A DNA stretch of 64,000 bases from Telluria beijingensis. Lineage in GTDB: Bacteria > Pseudomonadota > Gammaproteobacteria > Burkholderiales > Burkholderiaceae_D. Positions 7,767 to 17,993 of this stretch are shown here, one piece after another. The notes under the pieces are model-generated. The model saw only the letters and a list, made by a program, of their open reading frames with translations. It did not search any database and was not told where the DNA came from. Within the stretch, counting starts at the first letter, position 1. Every line of letters begins with the position of its first letter. The DNA lies in the NCBI RefSeq assembly GCF_030770395.1, contig NZ_CP132480.1, forward strand, positions 1,976,713 to 2,040,712, in the 5' to 3' direction. Both the position numbers and the translations under genes were made by a program.

Positions 7767-9440
7767 TCAGTCCTGGGCGATCAGCGCCACCGGCGCCGCG
7801 GTGTCGAAGCGCACCTTGCCGCCCTTGACCACGGCGCTCTTGCCGGTGTACCAGTCGCGCACGGTGGCGCCGTCGTGGAACACGCCGCCGACCTGGATGT
7901 CCGCCGGCGCGCCGCCCGGCAGGTCGAGCGCCACCACCACGCGGTCGCTGACGCCGTTCTTTTCCCAGGTGCGCTTGAAGGTGTAGGGGCTGTGGCTGAT
8001 CATCTGGTGCACGCCTGCCCCGACCGCCGGATGGGCGGCGCGGAAGCGGCCCAGGCGCGCCCAGTGGTCGCGAATGTCGGCGACGCGGTGCGCGCCGCGT
8101 GCGGCATTGGACTTCAGCTCGTCCCAGTTCATGAACGAGCGCAGCGTGGCGTCGCCTGCCGCGCCGTCGACGCGCAGGATGCGCGCCGTCTCGTCGCCAT
8201 AATAGATCTGGGCCGCGCCCGGCGCCAGCAGCAGCTTGTTGGCCGATTCGAACGGGCGCTCGCGCAGCGGGTCGAAGGGGCTGCCGTCGTCGTGCGAACT
8301 GATGTAGTTGAGCACGGAATAACCCTTCATCTCTCCCTGCAGGATGGTCGAGTAATCCGAGAAGATTTTTTCGTAGGGCTGCTTGGCGTCGCTGCGCAGG
8401 CTGAAGCTGATCATGCTGTCGAAGCCCTGGTCCAGGTAATCGACGAAGTCGCCGCCGCCCAGGTCGAACTTGCGCGCATGCCTGATCTCGTAGTTGTACA
8501 CCTCGGAGACCATCCAGAACTTGTCCTCACCCAGGCGCTGCTTCGGATTGGCGCGCTTCCAGTCCTCGAAAGCGAGGCTGGCTTCCTGCTTGAGTTCCTT
8601 CCACAGGCCCGGTTCGGTGTGCTTGACCGTGTCGGCGCGGAAGCCGTCGATGCCGTACTTGCGCACCCAGTCGGCGTGCCACTTCATCAGGTAGTAGCGC
8701 GGCGCGCGCGGATAGCCGGTGCGCTTGAAGAACTCGTCCAGCTCCTTCACCTCGCGCTCGTAGCGACCCTCCTTCTTCCACTTCGCCACCAGGTGCGGCG
8801 GCAGGTCGACGTTGGCGTCGCTATTGGTGAGGAAGTCCGGCAGATTGGCCACCAGCGTGCAGTCGATCGTGGTGCGCGCATCTTTATAGGTGCACTGCGG
8901 GCCGGTACGCACCCACGACTTCGGCCATACCGGATCCTGCTTTGTTACCGGGCCGGTGTGGTTCATCACCACGTCGAACACGATGCGGATGCCGCGCGCG
9001 TGGGCGGTGTCGACCAGCTCCTTCAGCTCGGCCTCGGTGCCGAAGGCGGCGTCGAGCGCCGTAAAATCCTTGGCCCAGTAGCCGTGGAAGCCATAGCTCT
9101 TGCCGGTGCCTTCATCGGTCGAGCCGTGGATCTGCTCGACGACCGGCGTGAACCAGATCGCGTTCACGCCCAGGTCGGTGAAATACCCTTCCTTGACCTT
9201 CGCCGTGATGCCGGCGATGTCGCCGCCCATGAAGCCGCGCAGCTTGGCGGCATCGTCCTTGCGGCCATACGCCTTGTCGTTGGCCGGATTGCCGTTGTTG
9301 AAGCGGTCCGTCAGCAGGAAGTAGACGGTCGCGTTCTCCCAGACGAAAGGCTTGCCGGCGGGCGCCGTGGTGTGCGCGGCGGCGGACGACAGCGCGCCGA
9401 AGGCGAGCAGCATGGAGGCGGCAAGGACGGGTAGTTTCAT
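7767..9440 (-). CDS. Periplasmic alpha-amylase, GH13
   Basis: 557 residues with a signal peptide cleaved near SSAAA-HTT. GH13 motifs: DVVMNH (156-161), GFRADTVKH with nucleophile Asp270, VSEVYN with acid/base Glu313, and SSHDDG with the transition-state Asp near 384. A C-terminal beta domain follows from about 470. It would hydrolyse alpha-1,4-glucan or maltodextrin in the periplasm, resembling MalS-type amylases. AGGAAACC precedes the start. It is the third gene of a unit MFS transporter - phosphoglucomutase - amylase, with only 36 bases after the mutase, and is therefore likely controlled from the promoter at 12719-12747. Confidence 0.93.
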   Translation of the reverse strand: MKLPVLAASMLLAFGALSSAAAHTTAPAGKPFVWENATVYFLLTDRFNNGNPANDKAYGRKDDAAKLRGFMGGDIAGITAKVKEGYFTDLGVNAIWFTPVVEQIHGSTDEGTGKSYGFHGYWAKDFTALDAAFGTEAELKELVDTAHARGIRIVFDVVMNHTGPVTKQDPVWPKSWVRTGPQCTYKDARTTIDCTLVANLPDFLTNSDANVDLPPHLVAKWKKEGRYEREVKELDEFFKRTGYPRAPRYYLMKWHADWVRKYGIDGFRADTVKHTEPGLWKELKQEASLAFEDWKRANPKQRLGEDKFWMVSEVYNYEIRHARKFDLGGGDFVDYLDQGFDSMISFSLRSDAKQPYEKIFSDYSTILQGEMKGYSVLNYISSHDDGSPFDPLRERPFESANKLLLAPGAAQIYYGDETARILRVDGAAGDATLRSFMNWDELKSNAARGAHRVADIRDHWARLGRFRAAHPAVGAGVHQMISHSPYTFKRTWEKNGVSDRVVVALDLPGGAPADIQVGGVFHDGATVRDWYTGKSAVVKGGKVRFDTAAPVALIAQD

Positions 9441-9476
9441 GCGGTTTCCTGTGTTGTGGTGTGGCGAGGTGGGTGA

Positions 9477-11228
<1,752 letters not shown>

Positions 11229-12560
11229 TCAAGCCTTGACCGGGGCCGCCTTGTCGGTGACGAACAGGGTCAGCACCGCCGCGACCAGCATGCAGCCGCC
11301 GCCCAGCACCAGGGTCTGGACCGCATGGCCGCCGAACAGGTGCTTGGTGACGCTGCCCAGCAGCAGGCCGCTGACGATTTGCGGGATCACGACGAAGAAG
11401 TTGAACAGGCCCATGAAGTAACCCATGCGCTTGGCCGGCAGCGAGCCGGCCAGGATCGCGTACGGCATGGTCAGGATCGAGGCCCAGGCGATGCCGATGC
11501 CGATCATCGGCAGCACCAGGGTCTGCTTGTCGGTGATCAGGAACATGCTGGCCAGCGACAGGCCGCCGATGGTCAGGCACGTGGCGTGCACGATCTTGCG
11601 GCTGGTGGCGCGGGCGAACACCGGCAGGATGAAGGCGGCCAGCGCCGACACGCCGCTGTACACCGCGAACATGATGCCGACCCAGTTGCCGGCGTCCTGG
11701 TAGGCGCTCGATTGCGCATCGGTGGTGCCGTAGACGTTGTCGGCGATCGCGGTGCCGGTGTAGATCCACATCGCGAACAGCGCGATCCAGGTGAAGAACT
11801 GCACGAAGGCCAGTTGCACCATGGTGCGCGGCATCTTGCCGAAGCCGCCGAGGATCTCGACGAACATCGTGCCCACGCCGCGCGAGGCCTTACGCTCCTT
11901 ATGGAAGGCCTCCATGTCGGGCGGCGGCAGTTCGTCGGCGAATAGCACGGTCCAGCTTACCGCCAGGAAGAACACCAGGCCGCCGGCATAGAAGGAGTAG
12001 CGCACGGTGTCCGGGATCACGCCGCCGACGGCAGCGTTGGACACGCCCATGCTCTCGAAGAAGGTCGGCAAGAGCGATGCGATGACGGCGCCGCAGCCGA
12101 TGAAGAAGGTCTGCATCGCATAGCCCGCGGTCTGCTGGGCCGGATCGAGCTTGTCGCCGACAAAGGCGCGGAACGGTTCCATCGATACGTTGATGGCGGC
12201 GTCCATCATCCACAGCACGGCGACCGCCATCCACAGCGCGGTGGAGTTCGGCATCAGGAATAGCGCGATCGCGGCCAGCACGGCGCCGATGAAGAAGAAC
12301 GGACGGCGGCGGCCCCATTTCGGGTGCCAGGTATTGTCGCTCAGGTAGCCGATGATCGGCTGGACCAGCAGGCCGGTGACCGGCGCGGCCAGCCAGTACA
12401 GGGCCAGGTTGTCGGGATCGGCGCCGAGGGTGGCGAAGATGCGGCTGGTATTGGCGTTCTGCAGCGCGAAGCCGAACTGGATGCCGAAGAAACCGAAGCT
12501 CATGTTCCACAGCTGCCAGAACGACAGGCGCGGCTTGAGCACGGTCGATTGCATATCCAT
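11229..12560 (-). CDS. MFS sugar transporter, maltose/maltodextrin type
   Basis: 443 residues with about twelve hydrophobic segments and the GPH/SLC45-like pattern: N-terminal WQLWNMSFGFFGIQFGFAL, the loop GYLSDNTWHPKWGRRRPFF and an acidic cytoplasmic middle loop (ELPPPDMEAFHKER). Homologues are proton-coupled maltose or sucrose importers of the inner membrane. The genomic setting (amylases, phosphoglucomutase, TonB receptors) makes maltose or short maltodextrin the likely substrate. GGGGACAC precedes ATG 12560. It is the first gene of the unit driven from the promoter at 12719-12747, with regulatory palindromes at 12713 and 12803. Confidence 0.9.
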   Translation of the reverse strand: MDMQSTVLKPRLSFWQLWNMSFGFFGIQFGFALQNANTSRIFATLGADPDNLALYWLAAPVTGLLVQPIIGYLSDNTWHPKWGRRRPFFFIGAVLAAIALFLMPNSTALWMAVAVLWMMDAAINVSMEPFRAFVGDKLDPAQQTAGYAMQTFFIGCGAVIASLLPTFFESMGVSNAAVGGVIPDTVRYSFYAGGLVFFLAVSWTVLFADELPPPDMEAFHKERKASRGVGTMFVEILGGFGKMPRTMVQLAFVQFFTWIALFAMWIYTGTAIADNVYGTTDAQSSAYQDAGNWVGIMFAVYSGVSALAAFILPVFARATSRKIVHATCLTIGGLSLASMFLITDKQTLVLPMIGIGIAWASILTMPYAILAGSLPAKRMGYFMGLFNFFVVIPQIVSGLLLGSVTKHLFGGHAVQTLVLGGGCMLVAAVLTLFVTDKAAPVKA

Positions 12561-12712
12561 TGTGTGTCCCCAATCTGGCCCGGACGCGACCGGGCTTCTC
12601 TCGTGTGTGATTGCACGGCCGCTCGTTCGAGCGTGCCGTCAGTGCCTTGTGCAGGATGCGGTGCGAAGCCGGAAGGGACGAAAAGAGACGACCACAGTCC
12701 GGCTAGCGTATC

Positions 12713-12727
12713 TGTAGCAAAATAACA
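12713..12727. promoter_or_regulatory. Putative maltodextrin-regulon operator overlapping -10
   Basis: TGTAGC-AAA-ATAACA, an imperfect copy of the palindrome TGTAGT-N3-ACTACA found repeatedly in this locus. It overlaps the -10 hexamer of the transporter promoter, a position that suits repression. Weakest match of the set. Confidence 0.45.
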
Positions 12728-12747
12728 TGGTGGTTTCTAGGTGTCAA
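12719..12747 (-). promoter_or_regulatory. Sigma-70 promoter of transporter-pgm-amylase unit
   Basis: On the minus strand TTGACA (12742-12747, all six consensus bases) is followed after 17 bases by TATTTT (12719-12724). It predicts a transcript start near 12712 and a 5' leader of about 150 bases before the transporter gene. Confidence 0.7.
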
Positions 12748-12802
12748 TCGCGGCGTTCCCATAGTAGGACAGCCGCGACAACCCAGTGTAAACACGGATT
12801 TT

Positions 12803-12817
12803 TGTAGTCAAACAACA
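12803..12817. promoter_or_regulatory. Putative maltodextrin-regulon operator
   Basis: TGTAGT-CAA-ACAACA, a close copy of TGTAGT-N3-ACTACA, about 90 bases upstream of the predicted transcript start of the transporter unit. GTAGTCAAAC (12804-12813) is also the left arm of a larger inverted repeat with GTTTGACTAC at 12830-12839. That could form a stem after the helicase gene, but no T-run supports a terminator. Confidence 0.5.
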
Positions 12818-12843
12818 GCGTGCACCGTCGTTTGACTACCTGC

Positions 12844-14682
12844 TTACGCCTGCCCTTTGCGGTGCGGCTTCTTGCCCGGCGCCGGCTTTTCGCTCAGGCG
12901 GCGTTCGACGCCCTTCTTGGCGGCGTACGGTTTCTTCGCAGCGGGCGTGGCCGGCGTTTCGCCATCGCGCGTGATATCGAGCTGGCGCCCTGCCACCCAC
13001 ACGGTCTTGAGGTGGTCGACCAGGTCCTTCGGCATGTCGTCCGGCAGGTCCAGCGTCGAATAGTCGTCATAGATCTCGATGCGGCCGATGTGCTTCGACG
13101 GGATATTGGCTTCGTTGGCGATCGCGCCGACGATATTGCCCGGCTTGGCGCCGTGCACATAGCCGACTTCGATGCGGAAGGTGGCCATGCCCGGCTCCGG
13201 CTCGCGCGCCACGCGCTCTTTCTTGAAGCCCGGCTCGCGCGGCGGACGCGCGGGACGGTCTTCCCACTCGCCGCGCGGCGGACGCTCCTGGAAGCCGCGC
13301 TCGGCGCCGCCGCCAAACTCGCGCTGCGACGGCACGCCTTCCGGACGCGCCTCGCGATCCGGCTTGGTCAGCAGCAGCGGCTCGTCGCCGCGCGCCAGCT
13401 TGGCCAGCGCAGCCGCGATCTCGATCGCCGGCACGTTGTCTTCACGCTCTATCTCTTCGATCAGCGAGCGGAACACTTCCAGCCCGCCTTCGGCCAGCGT
13501 GGTGCGGATCTGGTCCTTGAAGCGGCTGATGCGCACTTCGTTGACTTCCTTGATCGTCGGCAGCGACAGCGGCGCCACCGGCTGGCGCGTGGCGCGCTCG
13601 ATCGCCTTCAGCAGGCCGCGTTCGCGCGGGGTGATGAACAGGATCGCGTCGCCGCTGCGGCCCGCGCGGCCGGTGCGGCCGATGCGGTGGGTATAGCTCT
13701 CGGGATCGGACGGCACGTCGTAGTTGATCACGTGGCTGATGCGCTCCACGTCCAGGCCGCGGGCGGCGACGTCGGTCGCCACCAGGATGTCGATCTTGCC
13801 GTTCTTGAGCTGCTCGATGGTGCGCTCGCGCTGTTGCTGGGCCATGTCGCCGTTGATGGCGGTGGCGGCGAAGCCGCGCGCCTGCAGCTTGGTCGCCAGT
13901 TCCTCGGTGCCCAGCTTGGTGCGGGCGAAGATGATCATGCCATCGAACGGTTCGGCCTCGAGGATGCGGGTCAGCGCGTCGAGCTTGTGCATGCCCGACA
14001 CCAGCCAGTAGCGCTGGGTGATGTTCTCGGCGGTGCCGGTCTTGGCCGCGACGGTCACTTCGGCCGGATCGCGCAGATAGGTCTTGGCGATGCGCTTGAT
14101 CGCCGGCGGCATGGTGGCCGAGAACAGCGTGGTCTGGCGGCCTTCCGGGGTCTGCTGCAGGATGTGTTCGACGTCGTCGATGAAGCCCATGCGCAGCATT
14201 TCGTCGGCTTCGTCGAGCACCAGCGTGGTCAGCTGCGACAGGTCGAGCGAACCTTTTTCGATATGGTCGATGACCCGGCCCGGGGTGCCGACGACGACGT
14301 GCACGCCGCGGCGCAGGCTCGACAGCTGCGGGCCGTAGCTCTGGCCGCCGTAGATCGGCAGCACGTGGAAGCCCTTGATGTGGGCGGCATAGCTCTGGAA
14401 GGCTTCGGCCACCTGGATCGCGAGCTCGCGCGTGGGCGCCAGCACCAGCGCCTGCGGGGTGGTCTGCTTGATGTCGATGCGCGACAGGATCGGCAGGGCG
14501 AAGGCGGCGGTCTTGCCGGTGCCGGTCTGGGCCTGTCCCAGCACGTCGCGCCCTTCCAGCAGCAAAGGAATGGTGGCGGCCTGGATCGGCGACGGCGTTT
14601 CGTAGCCGACGTCCTTCAGCGCTTTCAGGACGGGCGCCGAGATGGAAAGGTCGGAGAACGATGGGATGGGGGTGTCGGACAT
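12844..14682 (-). CDS. deaD: DEAD-box RNA helicase, DeaD/CsdA-like
   Basis: 612 residues. Helicase motifs in order: Q-motif (SPIQAATIP), AQTGTGKT, PTRELA, TPGR, DEAD, SAT, then HRIGRTGRAGR in the second RecA domain. After a charged, Arg/Pro/Gly-rich linker (about 445-500) comes a DbpA-type RNA-binding domain (TFRIEVGYVHGAKPGNIVGA and following, about 505-575) and a basic Lys/Arg-rich tail. This order matches DeaD, which remodels structured RNA in ribosome assembly, mRNA decay and cold adaptation. It is housekeeping and unrelated in function to the sugar genes around it. The gene symbol rests on domain order only. Confidence 0.92.
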   Translation of the reverse strand: MSDTPIPSFSDLSISAPVLKALKDVGYETPSPIQAATIPLLLEGRDVLGQAQTGTGKTAAFALPILSRIDIKQTTPQALVLAPTRELAIQVAEAFQSYAAHIKGFHVLPIYGGQSYGPQLSSLRRGVHVVVGTPGRVIDHIEKGSLDLSQLTTLVLDEADEMLRMGFIDDVEHILQQTPEGRQTTLFSATMPPAIKRIAKTYLRDPAEVTVAAKTGTAENITQRYWLVSGMHKLDALTRILEAEPFDGMIIFARTKLGTEELATKLQARGFAATAINGDMAQQQRERTIEQLKNGKIDILVATDVAARGLDVERISHVINYDVPSDPESYTHRIGRTGRAGRSGDAILFITPRERGLLKAIERATRQPVAPLSLPTIKEVNEVRISRFKDQIRTTLAEGGLEVFRSLIEEIEREDNVPAIEIAAALAKLARGDEPLLLTKPDREARPEGVPSQREFGGGAERGFQERPPRGEWEDRPARPPREPGFKKERVAREPEPGMATFRIEVGYVHGAKPGNIVGAIANEANIPSKHIGRIEIYDDYSTLDLPDDMPKDLVDHLKTVWVAGRQLDITRDGETPATPAAKKPYAAKKGVERRLSEKPAPGKKPHRKGQA

Positions 14683-14790
14683 AAAAGAATTGCTCTTGAA
14701 ATAAGTAGAAACGAAACCGACAGTTTACACCGTCGTCTCGTCCGGGGCGCTAAATAGGATGGATGCGGGGGTCAAAACCACAGAATCCGG

Positions 14791-14830
14791 AAAAACAAAA
14801 AAGCCCTTGCAGGCAAAAACCTGCAAGGGC
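14791..14830 (-). terminator. Rho-independent terminator of first TonB receptor gene
   Basis: GCCCTTGCAGG (14803-14813) pairs with CCTGCAAGGGC (14820-14830) around the loop CAAAAA; on the minus strand the 11-bp stem is followed by TTTTTTGTTTTT (14791-14802). It lies 56 bases after the receptor stop codon. Confidence 0.92.
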
Positions 14831-14886
14831 CCCGATGAGGGCAGGCGCTGCCGCCGTGGCGGCGCGCCGGTATTACGGCGTGAAAC

Positions 14887-17556
14887 TTACAGCTTGTAGT
14901 TCAGGCCGAGCAGCATCTGGCGGCCATACTTGCTGTAGCCGCGCGGACGGTCTTCGGTGCCGGCGTAGCTGCGGAACGCGGTATCGGTCAGGTTGTTCAC
15001 CTGGAACAGCACCGACAGGCCTTCGATCTGCTTGAAGTCGTAACCCAGCTGCAGGTCGACCACTTTATCAGCTTTCACGTAGGTCAGCTCGGTAGCGCCG
15101 CCGATGCCGCCGATCTCGCCCACGAAATCGCTGCGGTAACGCTGGCTGACGCGGGCCGAGAAACCGTCTTTTTCATAGTAGGCGGTGACGTTGAACACGC
15201 GCTTGGACAGGCCCGGCAGCGGGATCGCGAGGCTGCCGAAGCGCTGGTCGACGATCGAGATTTCGCTGGCGGTGAACGAGGCGTTGGCGGTGATGCCGAA
15301 GCCGTCGAGCATCGGGTGGATCATGTCGAGCGGGGTCGAGGCCGCGAATTCCAGGCCTTTCAGGTTGCCGCCTTCGCCGTTCATCGGCTGGGTCATGGTG
15401 CCGATATTGGTCAGCGCGCCCTGCAGGTTAAACTCGGAGAAGTCACGCGGCACCGTCACGCTGTAGATGTACGAGGACAGGTCCTTGTAGAAGCCGGCAG
15501 CCGAGACATAGCCCTTGTTGCCGAAGTATTTTTCGTACGACAGGTCGACCTGCTTGGCGCGCCATGGATCGAGCTGGGCGTTGCCGCCATTGCCCCACGG
15601 GGTGCCGGTGGTCTGCGCGGTCAGGCCCACTTCGAGGGCGGCGTTCAGCTGGTTCAGCTTGGCGCGCGCCAGGGTCTTGCCGGCGCCGAAGCGGATGAAT
15701 TGCTGGTCAGGCAGGGCCCAGGACAGGTTCACGCTCGGCAGGTAGTCGGTGTATTTCTTGCCGTCGGTCAGCGGGACCAGGTCGGCGAACGGCCAGGCGC
15801 GCAGGGTGTTCGCGGTCGAGCTCTGGTCGGTCTCGATCACTTGCATGCCGATATTGCCGCGCAGTGGCATCGACATCAGTTCCGTGTCGATGTTCAGCTT
15901 GGCGTAGCCGGTCTTGACCTTTTCTTCGATCGACCAGTTCTTGGTCGCGCCCCATGGCACCAGGATGGCCGGGGTGAACGGGCCGAAGTTATTCGCCAGC
16001 ACGGCGTCGATGTCCCAGCTCAGCGAATTCTGCAGCCCATACAGGCCTTGCGAACCGTTGATCACGCCAGGTGCGAAGGTACCGGCGCCGATCTTCGAGA
16101 AGCCGGTTTCCAGGTGCTCTTTCTCTTTTTCGCGCTTGGAGTGGTTGTAGCCGACTTCCAGGCTGCTGAACGGACCGTCGGCGAACTTGCGCTCGAGGCT
16201 GACGCGGAACGACGTCATCTTGTCGGTCATGTTCGGGGCATTCACATAACCTTCGCCGAACTGGCCGCCGATGGCGATCTGCGACGGATCGTCGTACACG
16301 CCCGACAGCGACAGTTGCGGGATGGTGCCGCCGTTGTAGCTGTAGCCCAGGGTCTGGCGCGCGGCGCGGCCGGCGTTGATCTCGATCAGCTGTTCCTTGT
16401 GGTCGGCCTTCGAGCGGCTGATGTCGACGATACCGACCCAGTCGCCATTGGTGTAGCGGTTGTTCCAGCCGAAGGCGGTCAGCTTGTCGTCGCGCGTCAT
16501 GCGGTTGTTACGCACGACCGGATTGACGTTGTTGGCGGTGCCGGCGATGGCGACGCCATTGACCACGCTCGACGGCGCGAAGCGCACTTCGCCGTCGTCC
16601 TTCAGTGGAATCTCGATGCCGCGGCGGATTTCTTCCTGGTCGAAGCGCGAGTGGTAGACGTCGAAGGTCGAGCTGAAGTTGCGGTTCGGACGCCATTCCA
16701 GCACGCCCATCAGGCCGTCGCGCACCTGGTCGCCGGTGGTGGCCATCGACTTGATGCCCTTCGGCACCTTGACGGTCGTGCCCGGCACGGCATTAGTGTC
16801 GTCCACCCAGTCCCAGGTCTCGAACTGCTGGTGCACGTTCGGTTTGTCCTGGCGCGCATAGCCGATCGCCACGCCGATGGTGCGGTCGGCGAACTGGTCG
16901 ATGTAGGAGGCGCTGATGCGGCTGCCGGTGTCCGGCGAACCGGCGCTGATCGAGCCCTTCGAATTCTTTTCGCCGCGCACGTTGACGCTGATGGTGCGCT
17001 CGCGCAGTGACAGCGGCTTGATGGTCTGCAGGTCGACCGTGCCCGACAGGCCCTGGCCGATCACGCTGGCGTCGCCGGTCTTGTACACGGTGACGGCATT
17101 GATCAGTTCGGATGGGTACTGGTCGTATTCGACGGTACGGTCGGAGCTGGTGGTGACCTGCTCGCGGCCGTTCAGCAGCGCGGTCGACAGGTCGCCCGAG
17201 GTGCCGCGGATGCTGATCGACTGGGCCTGGCCGTTGACGCGCTGGGCCGACAGGCCCGGCAGGCGGGCCAGCGATTCGGCGATCGACACGTCCGGCAGCT
17301 TGCCGATGTCTTCCGAGGAGATCGCTTCGACGATGCCGGTCGATTCGCGCTTGACGGCGATCGCGTCCTCGATCGCGCGGCGGATGCCGGTCACGGTCAC
17401 GGTGGTGACGGGCGCGTCGGGATTCAGGGTGGCGGCTTCGGAGGTGGCGGCGGTTTGCGCGTGTGCGCTGCCGGCCAGAACCGTGACGAAGATGGCGCAG
17501 CCGGCGGCAACCGGGCTCAACTGGAATGCGGCGCGCTTGGTGGCGATGTTTTTCAT
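14887..17556 (-). CDS. TonB-dependent receptor, Xanthomonas/Caulobacter type
   Basis: 889 residues. Signal peptide to about residue 34 (GSAHAQ), then a TonB box-like VTTVTVTGIRRAI and a plug with EAISSEDIGKLPDVSIAESLARLPG, SIRGTSGD and LLNGREQ. A long beta-barrel ends in an aromatic-poor but typical LLGLNYKL strand. This is the subfamily linked to carbohydrate uptake in oligotrophic proteobacteria. With the amylases nearby, maltodextrin import across the outer membrane is the likely task (inference). GAGGGGACAC precedes the start. The promoter region carries three copies of the locus palindrome, and a strong terminator follows. No FecR/STN domain is seen, so no surface signalling is expected. 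Confidence 0.93.
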   Translation of the reverse strand: MKNIATKRAAFQLSPVAAGCAIFVTVLAGSAHAQTAATSEAATLNPDAPVTTVTVTGIRRAIEDAIAVKRESTGIVEAISSEDIGKLPDVSIAESLARLPGLSAQRVNGQAQSISIRGTSGDLSTALLNGREQVTTSSDRTVEYDQYPSELINAVTVYKTGDASVIGQGLSGTVDLQTIKPLSLRERTISVNVRGEKNSKGSISAGSPDTGSRISASYIDQFADRTIGVAIGYARQDKPNVHQQFETWDWVDDTNAVPGTTVKVPKGIKSMATTGDQVRDGLMGVLEWRPNRNFSSTFDVYHSRFDQEEIRRGIEIPLKDDGEVRFAPSSVVNGVAIAGTANNVNPVVRNNRMTRDDKLTAFGWNNRYTNGDWVGIVDISRSKADHKEQLIEINAGRAARQTLGYSYNGGTIPQLSLSGVYDDPSQIAIGGQFGEGYVNAPNMTDKMTSFRVSLERKFADGPFSSLEVGYNHSKREKEKEHLETGFSKIGAGTFAPGVINGSQGLYGLQNSLSWDIDAVLANNFGPFTPAILVPWGATKNWSIEEKVKTGYAKLNIDTELMSMPLRGNIGMQVIETDQSSTANTLRAWPFADLVPLTDGKKYTDYLPSVNLSWALPDQQFIRFGAGKTLARAKLNQLNAALEVGLTAQTTGTPWGNGGNAQLDPWRAKQVDLSYEKYFGNKGYVSAAGFYKDLSSYIYSVTVPRDFSEFNLQGALTNIGTMTQPMNGEGGNLKGLEFAASTPLDMIHPMLDGFGITANASFTASEISIVDQRFGSLAIPLPGLSKRVFNVTAYYEKDGFSARVSQRYRSDFVGEIGGIGGATELTYVKADKVVDLQLGYDFKQIEGLSVLFQVNNLTDTAFRSYAGTEDRPRGYSKYGRQMLLGLNYKL

Positions 17557-17651
17557 GTGTCCCCTCAGATAGAACGATGTGGTCCCGAAATCAGCTGGCT
17601 GGCCGGACCGGGATCGGCTTTTTGCGACAAAATCAACGTTGGGCGGAATTT

Positions 17652-17677
17652 TGTATTAAAACTAGATGCACTGTCAA
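17652..17677 (-). promoter_or_regulatory. Promoter with embedded operator, first TonB receptor
   Basis: On the minus strand TTGACA (17672-17677) is followed after 16 bases by TACAAA. The spacer and -10 are occupied by the palindrome copy TGTATT-AAA-ACTAGA (17652-17666). The string ATCTAGTTTTARTACA is shared with the same position upstream of the second receptor gene, about 90 bases before each start codon. Confidence 0.6.
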
Positions 17678-17779
17678 CGGGAGTTATTTGCAGCAAGGAT
17701 CATCGCAGGTTTTTCGCTAATTCATTGTAAATGAACGAGTTTTTCGTTGTTAAAGCGCTACATGGCGATTTTCCCGGTC

Positions 17780-17794
17780 TGTAGTCAGGCTACA
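17780..17794. promoter_or_regulatory. Putative maltodextrin-regulon operator
   Basis: TGTAGT-CAG-GCTACA, near-perfect inverted symmetry, about 225 bases upstream of the first receptor gene. An almost identical copy (TGTACT-CAG-GCTACA) lies upstream of the second receptor gene. Confidence 0.55.
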
Positions 17795-17848
17795 AATGCC
17801 TTAAAAACCAGCATGATTTTCTTGCTTTGCACCATCGTGGTGCACTTA

Positions 17849-17863
17849 TGTAGTAAAACAACC
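17849..17863. promoter_or_regulatory. Putative maltodextrin-regulon operator
   Basis: TGTAGT-AAA-ACAACC, third copy in the 437-base gene-free stretch 17557-17993. Apart from these sites, the receptor promoter and the halogenase terminator, I see nothing else in that stretch. Confidence 0.45.
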
Positions 17864-17942
17864 AGATCAGAAGCGAGGCGTTCAAACGCATGAAAAATTG
17901 CTACATGCAAATGATCGGACCCTGATGTGTCGTTACAACAGG

Positions 17943-17968
17943 CGAAAAAAAAGCCGCCCGAAGGCGGC
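17943..17968 (-). terminator. Rho-independent terminator of halogenase-like gene
   Basis: GCCGCC (17953-17958), loop CGAA and GGCGGC (17963-17968) form a GC stem with a tetraloop; the minus strand continues into TTTTTTTT. It lies about 25 bases after the stop codon of the flavoprotein gene. Confidence 0.9.
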
Positions 17969-17993
17969 CGCGTGACGCAGGAATGACGGTCGA

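Noticed and set aside
12804..12839. GTAGTCAAAC...GTTTGACTAC as terminator of the helicase gene
   Set aside because: 16-base loop, weak stem and no T-run; half of it matches the maltodextrin palindrome better.
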